From NCBI GenBank assembly GCA_900321945.1, contig ONXY01000019.1, positions 1 through 7,839 of the forward strand: 7,839 nucleotides of DNA, in the 5' to 3' direction. Under the pieces are notes generated by a model that worked only from the letters and a program-made list of their open reading frames with translations, was not told the DNA's origin and ran no database searches. Below, piece after piece: positions 1 to 6,242 of this stretch. This DNA comes from an uncultured Eubacteriales bacterium. GTDB lineage: Bacteria > Bacillota_A > Clostridia > Christensenellales > Aristaeellaceae. The first letter of the stretch is position 1. Each line of letters starts with the position of its first letter. Both the position numbers and the translations under genes were made by a program.

Positions 1-1226
1 ACCCGCCAGGCCTGGGCCACGATGCTGCAGGAGGAACCGGTGTCCGCGATGGCGATGTCCTCGTCCCCCGCCAGCCGGGTCACGGTGTCTACCAGGCGGT
101 AGGAGTTGATGATATCCCCCTCAAAGTATCTGTCCTGCAGAATGGGATAACGGCGCAGCCAGTCTCCGCAGACGGACACCCAGCGGTTGTGGCTGCCGCG
201 CAGTTCTCCGTTCTCTGTCAGGCCGTCCGCCTGCTTCAGGAAATCCAGGACGTTCCCGGCGATATTCTGATCGATCTTCACCCCGTACTGCTTCAGCTCC
301 GCCGGATCGCATTCCACCAGGATTTTCCGGGCCTGTTTCGCGAAATCCGCCACGTTGTATCCCGTGGTGTTCGGCGCCAGCCGGCTTCCCAGAATCAGCA
401 GCACGTCGCAGGTCTGCAGCGCGAAATGGGAGGAACGGTAGCCGTGGTTTCCGCAGCGTCCCGCGAAATACGGGTTGTCCGTCTGAATCGTGTCGATGCC
501 CATCCGGGCGTTCACCACCGGCACGTCGATCTTCGGCAGCAGCTTCCGGAAAAGCTCCGTGCCGCCGGACAGCCGGACGCCCTGCCCCGCCAGAATCAGC
601 GGCCGTTTCGCGTTCTTCAGCTCCCTCAGCACGCTCTCCACCGTTTCCGCCGGAATCGGTTTCTCCTCCGGCGGCGTCCAGACCGGCGGGAAGGCGCAGG
701 GACAGGCGGAGGACTGAATGTCGATCGGCACATGCACGCACACCGGGCCCGGCCTGCCGCTCTCCGCCGTCCAGAAGGCTTCCGCCAGCACCTCCCCGGT
801 TTTCGCCGGATCCGTCAGCGTATAGACCTTCTTGGTCACCGGTTCCATGATCCGGTGGGTCTTCACGTCCTGCGTTCCGTACTGGCGCAGGTTGTTCTCG
901 TCCTCAAACTGCACGTGCCGGCTGTTGGAATCGCCGGTGAACAGCACCACCGGGGAGGAGTCCACGTATGCCTGGGCCATGCCGGTCACCGTATTGGTCA
1001 GCGCCGGACCGTTGGTGACGAAGGCCACGCCCGCCTTTCCGGAGATCCGGGCGTATCCGTCCGCTCCCATCACCGCCGCCTGCTCGTGATTGACGAAAGT
1101 GAACTTCAGGCTCTTCGACTGGCCCAGCGCCTTGCAGATCCACAGCGCCGCGCCGCCCACGATGACGTAGGCGTGATCGGTTCCCCGGTGCTCCACGTAT
1201 TTTACGATATATTCCGCGACGTTCAT
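1..1226 (-). CDS. Acetolactate-synthase-like ThDP-dependent enzyme, C-terminus cut by the window edge
   Basis: An uninterrupted frame of 408 codons starts at ATG 1226-1224 and runs off the left edge. The family is ThDP-dependent carboligases/decarboxylases related to acetolactate synthase (IlvB) and to YerE, which builds branched sugars. Residues about 1-170 form the PYR domain. NHEQAA (46-51) holds the expected catalytic glutamate, E48, followed by ADGYAR (55-60) and NGPALTN (72-78), which match acetolactate synthase HEQAA, ADGYAR and SGPGATN. Residues about 190-330 form the central domain, and the PP domain starts near 370. The GDG...N cofactor motif would lie beyond the window; full members have about 550-590 residues, so about a quarter to a third is missing. 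The start overlaps the upstream cytidylyltransferase stop as ATGA, implying translational coupling. That neighbour, and a glycan locus, argue against branched-chain amino-acid synthesis. Family membership is near certain; the substrate is unknown. Confidence 0.93.
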   Translation of the reverse strand, partial: MNVAEYIVKYVEHRGTDHAYVIVGGAALWICKALGQSKSLKFTFVNHEQAAVMGADGYARISGKAGVAFVTNGPALTNTVTGMAQAYVDSSPVVLFTGDSNSRHVQFEDENNLRQYGTQDVKTHRIMEPVTKKVYTLTDPAKTGEVLAEAFWTAESGRPGPVCVHVPIDIQSSACPCAFPPVWTPPEEKPIPAETVESVLRELKNAKRPLILAGQGVRLSGGTELFRKLLPKIDVPVVNARMGIDTIQTDNPYFAGRCGNHGYRSSHFALQTCDVLLILGSRLAPNTTGYNVADFAKQARKILVECDPAELKQYGVKIDQNIAGNVLDFLKQADGLTENGELRGSHNRWVSVCGDWLRRYPILQDRYFEGDIINSYRLVDTVTRLAGDEDIAIADTGSSCSIVAQAWR

Positions 1227-1948
1227 TTTTCTTCATTCTCCTCCAGCTTCAGCTTGTCCATCACGGCCACCAGCGCCCGGAAAATCATCAGATCCTCCAT
1301 GGAGGTGATCTTGAAATTCAGATCCGAGCCCGGGGAAAACCAGACGGTATGTCCGCATTCGATCAGCAGCGTGCAGGTGGCCACCGAACCGGTGATGCCC
1401 TTTTCCTTCGCTTCCGCGTGCAGGGCCAGCATATCCTTCAGCGGCATCGTGTGGGGCGTCTGGGTGCGGTACAGAATCTCCCGGTCGATGCTGATCCGGG
1501 ACTTGATCTTGTCCTCGGTCTGCAGCATGGCCTCCTTGGTGTCGATGGCGGCGATGGCGTTGCCGTGTTCCCGGCAGACGCGGATGTTTTCGGTGATCAC
1601 CCGCTGCGGCAGGTAGGGCCGGCTGCCGTCGTGCACCATCACCAGGTCGTCCGGCGAGCATTCCCGCGCCACCCGGTCCAGCACCTTCTCGATGGATTCC
1701 TGACCCGTGGCTCCGCCCCGGACGATCCCCTTCAGCTTCGTGATGCGGAACTGCTTCGCGTACAGATCCATGAAGCCTTCCCAGCCCTCCAGGATCGCCA
1801 CGTAAATGGCGTCGATCTCCGGATGCCGCTGGAAGCACTCCAGCGTGTAGATGATAATGGGCTTGTCGTTCACGTTCAGAAACTGCTTGGGCACCATCTG
1901 CTTCGTCCGGGTGCCCGTACCCGCCGCCGTGACAATCGCGATGTTCAT
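1223..1948 (-). CDS. IspD/TarI-type CTP:polyol-phosphate cytidylyltransferase
   Basis: This 241-residue cytoplasmic enzyme should transfer CMP from CTP to a phosphorylated polyol. Known family members make CDP-methylerythritol (IspD) or CDP-ribitol (TarI). The CTP loop AAGTGTR (8-14) and PKQF (20-23) keep the arginine (R14) and lysine (K21) that match E. coli R20 and K27. GGATGQES (78-85), VHDGSRP (105-111), SIDREILYRTQTP (153-165) and FKITSMEDL (212-220) follow in the usual order. TDE in IspD near the acceptor site reads TGS here (186-188), a non-conservative change. AAGGAGG sits seven bases before ATG 1948. The gene follows DUF2142 by 65 bases and overlaps the ThDP enzyme by four. The location in a glycan locus favours a surface-polymer role over isoprenoid synthesis; automatic naming as ispD would be misleading. 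The family is certain, the acceptor is not. Confidence 0.93.
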   Translation of the reverse strand: MNIAIVTAAGTGTRTKQMVPKQFLNVNDKPIIIYTLECFQRHPEIDAIYVAILEGWEGFMDLYAKQFRITKLKGIVRGGATGQESIEKVLDRVARECSPDDLVMVHDGSRPYLPQRVITENIRVCREHGNAIAAIDTKEAMLQTEDKIKSRISIDREILYRTQTPHTMPLKDMLALHAEAKEKGITGSVATCTLLIECGHTVWFSPGSDLNFKITSMEDLMIFRALVAVMDKLKLEENEEK

Positions 1949-1953
1949 TCCGG

Positions 1954-1960
1954 TTCCTCC
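1954..1960 (-). promoter_or_regulatory. Strong ribosome binding site of the cytidylyltransferase gene
   Basis: The minus strand reads GGAGGAACCGGA before ATG 1948-1946, with AA-rich sequence just upstream, giving AAGGAGG close to the ideal anti-Shine-Dalgarno match and distance. It lies only about nine bases after the inverted repeat at 1970-2000, so an RNA hairpin there could affect access to the site. Confidence 0.75.
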
Positions 1961-1969
1961 TTTTTCACG

Positions 1970-2000
1970 GCGTCCGCGCTTCCCGCGGAAAGCCGGACGC
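1970..2000 (-). other. Long imperfect inverted repeat in the DUF2142-cytidylyltransferase gap
   Basis: The arms GCGTCCG and CGGACGC (7 bp, perfect) enclose a second stem, GCTTTCC against GGAAGC, with one bulged base on each side and a GCG loop. Total pairing is about 13 bp. It sits between the stop of DUF2142 (2014) and the ribosome binding site of the next gene. On the transcribed strand it is followed by CGTGAAAAAGG, with no U-run, so it is not a standard intrinsic terminator. An mRNA-stability or translation-modulating hairpin within the operon is the likelier role; this is an inference. Confidence 0.6.
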
Positions 2001-2013
2001 GCCGCGCCGCCGC

Positions 2014-3873
2014 TCAGTGATAATATTCCACGCAGGTGGACAGCAGGGTGGAAAAAATGGTAAAGGTCATTCCCGCGAACAGAATGCCGTTGTACAGCGC
2101 CGGATTCATTCTGTTCCTGATCCGGCCGGATCCCAGCAGCGCCATGGCCGGATACATGAAGGGGATCATATACCGCTGCTGCATCCCGTCAATCTCCGGG
2201 GCGCCCACTTCCGTAAACCAGACGTACATGGACGTAATCATCAGCGCCAGGGCGCCGAAGAGCAGCGCTTCGCCGAAAACCCGGATCCCCGTCCCGGGCA
2301 GCAGCCCCTCCTCCTTCGCGTCCGTGAACGCAGCCACCGCCAGAATCATCAGGATCAGCGTCATGTTGTCCCCGCTCCCCTGATATCCGAAGGAATTCAC
2401 CAGGGCCTGCATCCGATTCGGATCCAGATAATTCTGCAGGAAATGCCAGAGCGTTTCCGCGTAGGTCAGGGGATTCTGCAGGATGAACTGAACCTGTCCG
2501 AAAGTATTGACATTGCCGTCGCCCCGTACGTCCCCCTGGCCGCCGCTCCGCCCCATGGGAATCAGGATATGGCACATGACCAGCGCCATGGCCAGAAGAA
2601 CCGCGGCCGTATAGATCTTCCGGTGTTTTCCGTCCCTGAACTTTCCCCCCGGCAGGAACAGGAAAAGCAGGTATATCGGAAAATAAATCGCCTTGACGTA
2701 ACAGGCGAAAGCCATGCCGAGGAGCATCACCGCCGCGTCCGAAAGCTTCAGCTTTTCCTCCGGCTCCTGCCACTGAGCGATCCAGTACGCGCAGCTCAGG
2801 GTAATTCCCGCGATGACGCCGGGATCGTAACTGTAATTGGAAGCCAGAAAAACGCAGCTGGGAGTCATCAGCGAGAGCGCCAGAATCATTTTCCCGCTTT
2901 TCAGCCTCCTGACCGCGAAATAGCCGATCAGCGCGTAGGCGAGCAGGCCGGTAAACCGTCCCAGGCTCCAGATGTCACAGAAGCGCAGACCGAACAGCCG
3001 GCCCAGGAACAGCCCCAGGCCGCAGGTGCCCATCCAGTATTCCTTGATCTCCAGATGAAACCCGGAGGTGACGAACACCGCGCCTTCCGCGTATTTTTCG
3101 TCCTCGGCCGCCAGGAACGCTTCCCGCTCGGCCAGCCGGTACTCCTTGACGTTTTCCGTCTGCATGGCGTCCCATTCCGCGCCCGTGAAACGCACGTGGC
3201 CCAGCGTGGAATAATTCAGCGCGTGCTGGAAATGGTATCCGTCGTCCAGGGCGACTCCGGTGGCGTCCGGCAGCAGAAAGGACGTAAGCCCCCCCGCGAT
3301 CAGGGTCAGGACCAGGAACAGAACTTCCGGTTTTTTACCCAGCGTCCGTCGGAAAGCCGCGAGGCAGCCCGCCCCCAGGCCCGCCCAGACGCAGACGGCG
3401 CCGGTCATCCAGTTGTCCCGGTGATACACGTCCCGGATCCAGACCCGGCTGATCAGATAAACCGCGGCGAAGGCGCAGAGAAAACAGCCGGCCAGCTTCA
3501 GGTTCCGCGCCTTTTCATCCCTCATTACCCGCTTCAGACTCTGAATGCCGCTCCGGAGCGCCGTGAGAACGCGCCGCCCCCCTCCGAGGGGAAAGAGCAG
3601 CGCCAGGAGAGCCAGCTGCAGCGCGAAGACCGCCGCCAGCCGGGGAAGATGCCATTCCTCCTTCAGCGCCGGGCGGCCGGAAGCATGCAGATAGGTGGTT
3701 CCGCGCTCAATCAGCGTCGGATCCGATGAAATGTCGACTTCCGCGTCCGTAAAAACGGGCGGGAGCGTCCGCTGCATTACCCATTCCAGCCCCGCCGCCA
3801 GAATCAGCGCGGCCAGCACAAGCGCCGCGGCCCGGATTGCGCGGAAACGGCGTGGATTCGCCTTTTTTTCCAT
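2014..3873 (-). CDS. DUF2142-family polytopic membrane protein, probable GT-C-like glycan transferase
   Basis: This 619-residue integral membrane protein has about 13-15 hydrophobic segments, by eye near 13-31, 79-97, 127-143, 155-174, 184-202, 281-322, 328-368, 380-406, 419-440, 504-517, 533-553, 566-582 and 593-613. Two features recall DUF2142: an acidic motif after an early helix, LDDGYHF (209-215), standing where the family has DEPxHF, and GMQQRYMIPF (563-572), standing where it has GxQGRYxxP. A hydrophilic stretch at about 203-280 should lie outside. The family is uncharacterised, but its topology resembles polyprenyl-linked-sugar GT-C transferases; that role is an inference. The gene starts six bases after the DUF2304 stop, with GGGAG inside the DUF2304 coding end. 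Its length is somewhat greater than common members, the extra being near the N-terminus. The family call is good; the reaction is unknown. Confidence 0.85.
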   Translation of the reverse strand: MEKKANPRRFRAIRAAALVLAALILAAGLEWVMQRTLPPVFTDAEVDISSDPTLIERGTTYLHASGRPALKEEWHLPRLAAVFALQLALLALLFPLGGGRRVLTALRSGIQSLKRVMRDEKARNLKLAGCFLCAFAAVYLISRVWIRDVYHRDNWMTGAVCVWAGLGAGCLAAFRRTLGKKPEVLFLVLTLIAGGLTSFLLPDATGVALDDGYHFQHALNYSTLGHVRFTGAEWDAMQTENVKEYRLAEREAFLAAEDEKYAEGAVFVTSGFHLEIKEYWMGTCGLGLFLGRLFGLRFCDIWSLGRFTGLLAYALIGYFAVRRLKSGKMILALSLMTPSCVFLASNYSYDPGVIAGITLSCAYWIAQWQEPEEKLKLSDAAVMLLGMAFACYVKAIYFPIYLLFLFLPGGKFRDGKHRKIYTAAVLLAMALVMCHILIPMGRSGGQGDVRGDGNVNTFGQVQFILQNPLTYAETLWHFLQNYLDPNRMQALVNSFGYQGSGDNMTLILMILAVAAFTDAKEEGLLPGTGIRVFGEALLFGALALMITSMYVWFTEVGAPEIDGMQQRYMIPFMYPAMALLGSGRIRNRMNPALYNGILFAGMTFTIFSTLLSTCVEYYH

Positions 3874-3879
3874 TCGGTC

Positions 3880-4257
3880 TTACTCTCCCTGCTCAGCTTT
3901 CAGGCCCGTGTCCTGTCTCCCCGCGTTTTCTTTTGTTTCCCGGATTGCGGCTCTCTGAGCCGTGTCCGTCACCTGGCGCTGCAGGGAGGAAATCCGCTGA
4001 TCCATCAGGAACAGTTTGATGATCAGCAGGAAGATCACGATCAGAAAAACCAGGTTCGCGGCGCTCATGACCCCGATCGTCCCGGCCAGCGTCATGACCA
4101 GGTTGGGAAGCAGTCCCATCAGGACCAGAATCAGGCTGAAGAACAGCCAGAAAACGGTATCCTCCGTCCGCATCCGGCTCTTCCGCACCCGCCGCAGCAC
4201 ATAGAACGCCGTCAGCAGCGACCCCGCGATCAGCAGCACCCGCATGGCTGTGGACAT
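3880..4257 (-). CDS. DUF2304 small membrane protein
   Basis: This 125-residue protein has three likely membrane helices at about 5-22, 34-55 and 65-85, followed by a short charged helix with coiled-coil character (85-102) and a polar tail. The pattern of basic RKSRMRTED (25-33), FWLFFSLILVLMG, a PNLV turn, then IGVMSAANLVF (61-71) and a third helix ending in KLF, is characteristic of DUF2304. Members are commonly encoded beside a family 2 glycosyltransferase, as here (67 bases downstream of one). The function is not established; anchoring the soluble transferase or helping to flip its lipid-linked product, like GtrA, are plausible. AGGAGG lies about ten bases before ATG 4257; a second in-frame ATG four codons later is further from it. 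The next gene follows after six bases. Confidence 0.87.
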   Translation of the reverse strand: MSTAMRVLLIAGSLLTAFYVLRRVRKSRMRTEDTVFWLFFSLILVLMGLLPNLVMTLAGTIGVMSAANLVFLIVIFLLIIKLFLMDQRISSLQRQVTDTAQRAAIRETKENAGRQDTGLKAEQGE

Positions 4258-4324
4258 CTTCCGCTCTCCTCCTGTTCCGGTTATGGATTCCGGGTTTTCC
4301 CCCGCGCCGGAGGCATCCGCCCGG

Positions 4325-5020
4325 TCACAGTTTTTCCCGCTTCATCACCCACTGCAGGACGAAAATGTTGATTCCCATCTGCGCCATATACCGGAAGGAC
4401 CGGCCAAGGCTCAGATAACTCGTTCCGGCCTTTCTTTCCCGTATGGAAACCGGGCTCTCGCCCGCCCGGGCCCCGCACCGGATCAGATAAGCGAGGGTAT
4501 CCGGCTCCGGACGGGCCAGGGGGGAGTACGCCATATGCGGCATCACCCGCGCGCCGTACATCCGCATGCCGCAGGTGGGATCGGTCATCCGCTGCCCTGT
4601 GGTCAGCCGGACGGCTCCCTCGATCAGAGCGTTCCCGGCCATGCGCAGGCTCCGGGGCCTTTTTTCCGTCAGGAAGCGGGAACCCAGCACCAGATCCAGA
4701 TTCTCCTTCTCCATCTTTTCCATCATGGGAAGGATGAACGCGGGATCATGCTGTCCGTCGGCGTCCAGCTGAAGAACCGCGTCGTAGCCCTGTTCGCAGG
4801 CGTACCGGACCCCCGTCTGAAACGCGCCGGTCAGCCCCAGATTCGCGGGCAGATCCAGCAGGGGATACCCCGCCTCCCGGCACAGTTCCCCCGTCCGGTC
4901 CCCGGATCCGTCGTTCACGACGATAAAATCCACTCCCGGCGCTTTTTCCCGCAGCTCCCGCACCGTGGAGGTCAGGCTGGCTTCCTCGTTGTAAGCCGGT
5001 ATCACCACCAGAAGCTTCAA
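4325..5020 (-). CDS. DPM1-like family 2 glycosyltransferase with TTG start
   Basis: This is a 231-residue GT-A fold glycosyltransferase, expected to be cytoplasmic and to use a nucleotide sugar, probably with a polyprenyl-phosphate acceptor. The start is MKLLVVIPAYNEE, the usual N-terminus. NDGSGD (36-41) binds nucleotide, LDADGQHDP (85-93) supplies the metal-binding DxD, and DPTCGMRMY (147-155) and ERKAGTS (195-201) match the dolichol-phosphate-mannose-synthase subgroup. There are no clear membrane helices, only a mildly hydrophobic C-terminal helix (about 210-226). The TTG at 5020-5018 is preferred over the in-frame ATG at 5095 because AAGGAGG is seven bases upstream of it, the family N-terminus begins there, and the promoter lies between the two codons. 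DUF2304 and DUF2142 follow, so these three probably work together. The sugar is unknown. Confidence 0.92.
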   Translation of the reverse strand: MKLLVVIPAYNEEASLTSTVRELREKAPGVDFIVVNDGSGDRTGELCREAGYPLLDLPANLGLTGAFQTGVRYACEQGYDAVLQLDADGQHDPAFILPMMEKMEKENLDLVLGSRFLTEKRPRSLRMAGNALIEGAVRLTTGQRMTDPTCGMRMYGARVMPHMAYSPLARPEPDTLAYLIRCGARAGESPVSIRERKAGTSYLSLGRSFRYMAQMGINIFVLQWVMKREKL

Positions 5021-5027
5021 CCCCGTT

Positions 5028-5034
5028 CCTCCTT
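5028..5034 (-). promoter_or_regulatory. Ribosome binding site that fixes the TTG start of the DPM1-like gene
   Basis: AAGGAGG on the minus strand, seven bases before TTG 5020-5018. The upstream in-frame ATG at 5095 coincides with the -35 box, and the one at 5068 overlaps the -10 box, so neither would be on a transcript from this promoter. A six-codon frame (ATG 5037 to TGA 5019-5017) runs through the site and ends overlapping the TTG; it has no ribosome binding site of its own. Confidence 0.85.
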
Positions 5035-5066
5035 CATACCGCTTTATTTCCCGCCGCCCGGAAGCC

Positions 5067-5095
5067 ATTATAAACAGGCGCTTTCCGAAAATCAA
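5067..5095 (-). promoter_or_regulatory. Sigma-A-type promoter for the five-gene downstream section
   Basis: On the minus strand, TTGATT (5095-5090) is separated by exactly 17 bases from TATAAT (5072-5067). The -10 box is a perfect consensus and the -35 box matches four of six positions. Transcription should begin near 5060, giving a leader of about 40 bases before the TTG start. It is the best promoter seen in the window and lies in the largest gap between genes (5021-5138). No operator-like palindrome overlaps it, so nothing in the sequence points to a specific regulator. Confidence 0.8.
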
Positions 5096-5130
5096 CCCGG
5101 CGCCCCGGAAACGGTTTTTCCCGCGTTCCC

Positions 5131-5151
5131 CGGCGGGCTTACGTCCCGCCG
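5131..5151 (-). other. Perfect 7-bp inverted repeat around the aminotransferase stop codon
   Basis: CGGCGGG and CCCGCCG flank a seven-base loop that contains the TAA stop of the aminotransferase (5139-5141). The stem is all G-C. On the transcribed strand it continues with GGGGAACGCGGG and no U-tract, so it does not fit an intrinsic terminator. It lies about 36 bases upstream of the internal promoter, at the boundary between the two transcriptional sections, and may protect the 3' end or attenuate read-through. Confidence 0.5.
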
Positions 5152-6242
5152 TAGCCGTTCACGGCGGCGACCACCCGGCTGATCTCCTCTTCCTCCATGT
5201 AATCCATCATCGGCAGGGAGACGACCGTGTCGCAGATTCTTTCCGTGACGGGGAAGTCCCCTCTCCTGTATCCGTACTTCTCCGCCATGCAGGGCTGCAG
5301 ATAGGGGGGCGTCTTATACATGATGTCCGTGGCCACGCCCCGGTCCCTCATCCAGTCCGTAAAGCCCTTCTGATCCTCCACCCGGACGATGAACTGATAC
5401 CAGGTATGCCTGCACTCCTCCGGAACGCCCGGCAGCGTCACCAGCGGGTTCCGGATCTCCCGCAGGTACCTCCGGGCGATATGGTCCCTGTTCGCGAGCA
5501 GCTCCGGCATATGCGCGAGCCTGACCCGCAGCAGCCCGGCCTGGATTTCATCCAGCCTGTCGTTGTATCCTGCGGCGATATTATGATACCGGCGGTCGCT
5601 TCCGTAGTTCCTGAGCACTTTGACCCGTTCGGTGATTTCCCTGTTCCGTGAAATCACGCAGCCTCCGTCCCCGAAGCCACCCATGGTTTTCGTCGGATAG
5701 AAGCTGAAGAAGGAAGCTTCCCCGAAGAGTCCCGTGTTGATTCCCCGGTACGGCGCGAAATGCGACTGCGCGCAGTCCTCGAACAGCTTCAGCCCGTGCT
5801 TTTCGCAGATCTTCAGAATCGGGTCCATTCTGGTCGCCAGCCCGTACAGATGGGTGACGAGAACTCCCCTGGTTCTTTCCGTGACCGCGGCCTCAATCCT
5901 GTCCGCGTCCAGCTGGAAATACCCGTCGGGCTCGACGAAAACGGGCTCCGCTCCGCACTGCATGACGCCGAGCACGGTCGCGATATAGCCGTTCGCCTGC
6001 ACGATGATTTCGTCGCCCGTGCCGATCCCGGCAGCCTGCAGCCCGAGCAGGATGGCGTCCAGCCCGTTGTCCACGCCCGCGCAGAAACATCCTTGCCCGA
6101 GCGCCGCGGCAAACTCCTCCTCGAACTTCCGGACCTCGTTTCCGAGAATGTACCAGCCGCTCCGGAGAACCTCCAGGGCCTTGTCCTCGTATTCCTTCTG
6201 GAACAGCCTGAAGCCCCTGCCGAGATCATTGATCGGAATCAT
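5139..6242 (-). CDS. DegT/DnrJ/EryC1/StrS sugar-nucleotide aminotransferase, FdtB/QdtB-like
   Basis: This 367-residue PLP enzyme should transfer an amino group, normally from glutamate, to a keto sugar nucleotide in the cytoplasm. SGWYILGNEV (28-37) and VDNGLDAI (57-64) resemble the FdtB/QdtB branch that aminates 3-keto-6-deoxy sugars. EDCAQ (155-159) holds the aspartate that pairs with the PLP ring nitrogen. SFYPTKTMG (180-188) holds the Schiff-base lysine, K185. GYNDRLDEIQA (225-235) and SLPMM (342-346) are further family motifs. In relatives the segment near residue 308 reads IHYP; here it is IMYK, so a usual histidine is methionine. NTYIATW becomes NGYIATV (84-90). AGGAG inside the end of the previous gene precedes ATG 6242, and the genes overlap by 17 bases. 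No dehydratase or isomerase for the keto sugar is in view. The class is certain; the position aminated is an inference. Confidence 0.95.
   Translation of the reverse strand: MIPINDLGRGFRLFQKEYEDKALEVLRSGWYILGNEVRKFEEEFAAALGQGCFCAGVDNGLDAILLGLQAAGIGTGDEIIVQANGYIATVLGVMQCGAEPVFVEPDGYFQLDADRIEAAVTERTRGVLVTHLYGLATRMDPILKICEKHGLKLFEDCAQSHFAPYRGINTGLFGEASFFSFYPTKTMGGFGDGGCVISRNREITERVKVLRNYGSDRRYHNIAAGYNDRLDEIQAGLLRVRLAHMPELLANRDHIARRYLREIRNPLVTLPGVPEECRHTWYQFIVRVEDQKGFTDWMRDRGVATDIMYKTPPYLQPCMAEKYGYRRGDFPVTERICDTVVSLPMMDYMEEEEISRVVAAVNGYGGT

Noticed and set aside
189..1616. Long plus-strand frame of 475 codons
   Set aside because: It lies opposite the ThDP enzyme and cytidylyltransferase, is rich in Arg, His, Gln and Pro as expected of a GC-rich antisense shadow, and shows no family motif.
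1223..1948. Housekeeping ispD
   Set aside because: The family is right, but the surrounding genes belong to a surface-glycan locus and the acceptor segment deviates, so the symbol was not assigned.
2017..3729. Plus-strand frame of 570 codons
   Set aside because: It is antisense to the DUF2142 gene, with low-complexity Gln/Arg/Pro composition and no recognisable domain. The minus-strand product has clear membrane helices and family motifs.
5017..5037. Six-codon leader frame (MKEERG) ending at the TTG start
   Set aside because: It has no ribosome binding site, no regulatory codon pattern, and arises from the AAGGAGG site itself. Chance is the simplest explanation.
5021..5095. N-terminal extension of the DPM1-like transferase from ATG 5095
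   Set aside because: The extension would be encoded by the promoter and leader; the family N-terminus and the strong ribosome binding site both indicate TTG 5020.
5131..5151. Intrinsic terminator after the aminotransferase
   Set aside because: The hairpin is good but no U-run follows on the minus strand.
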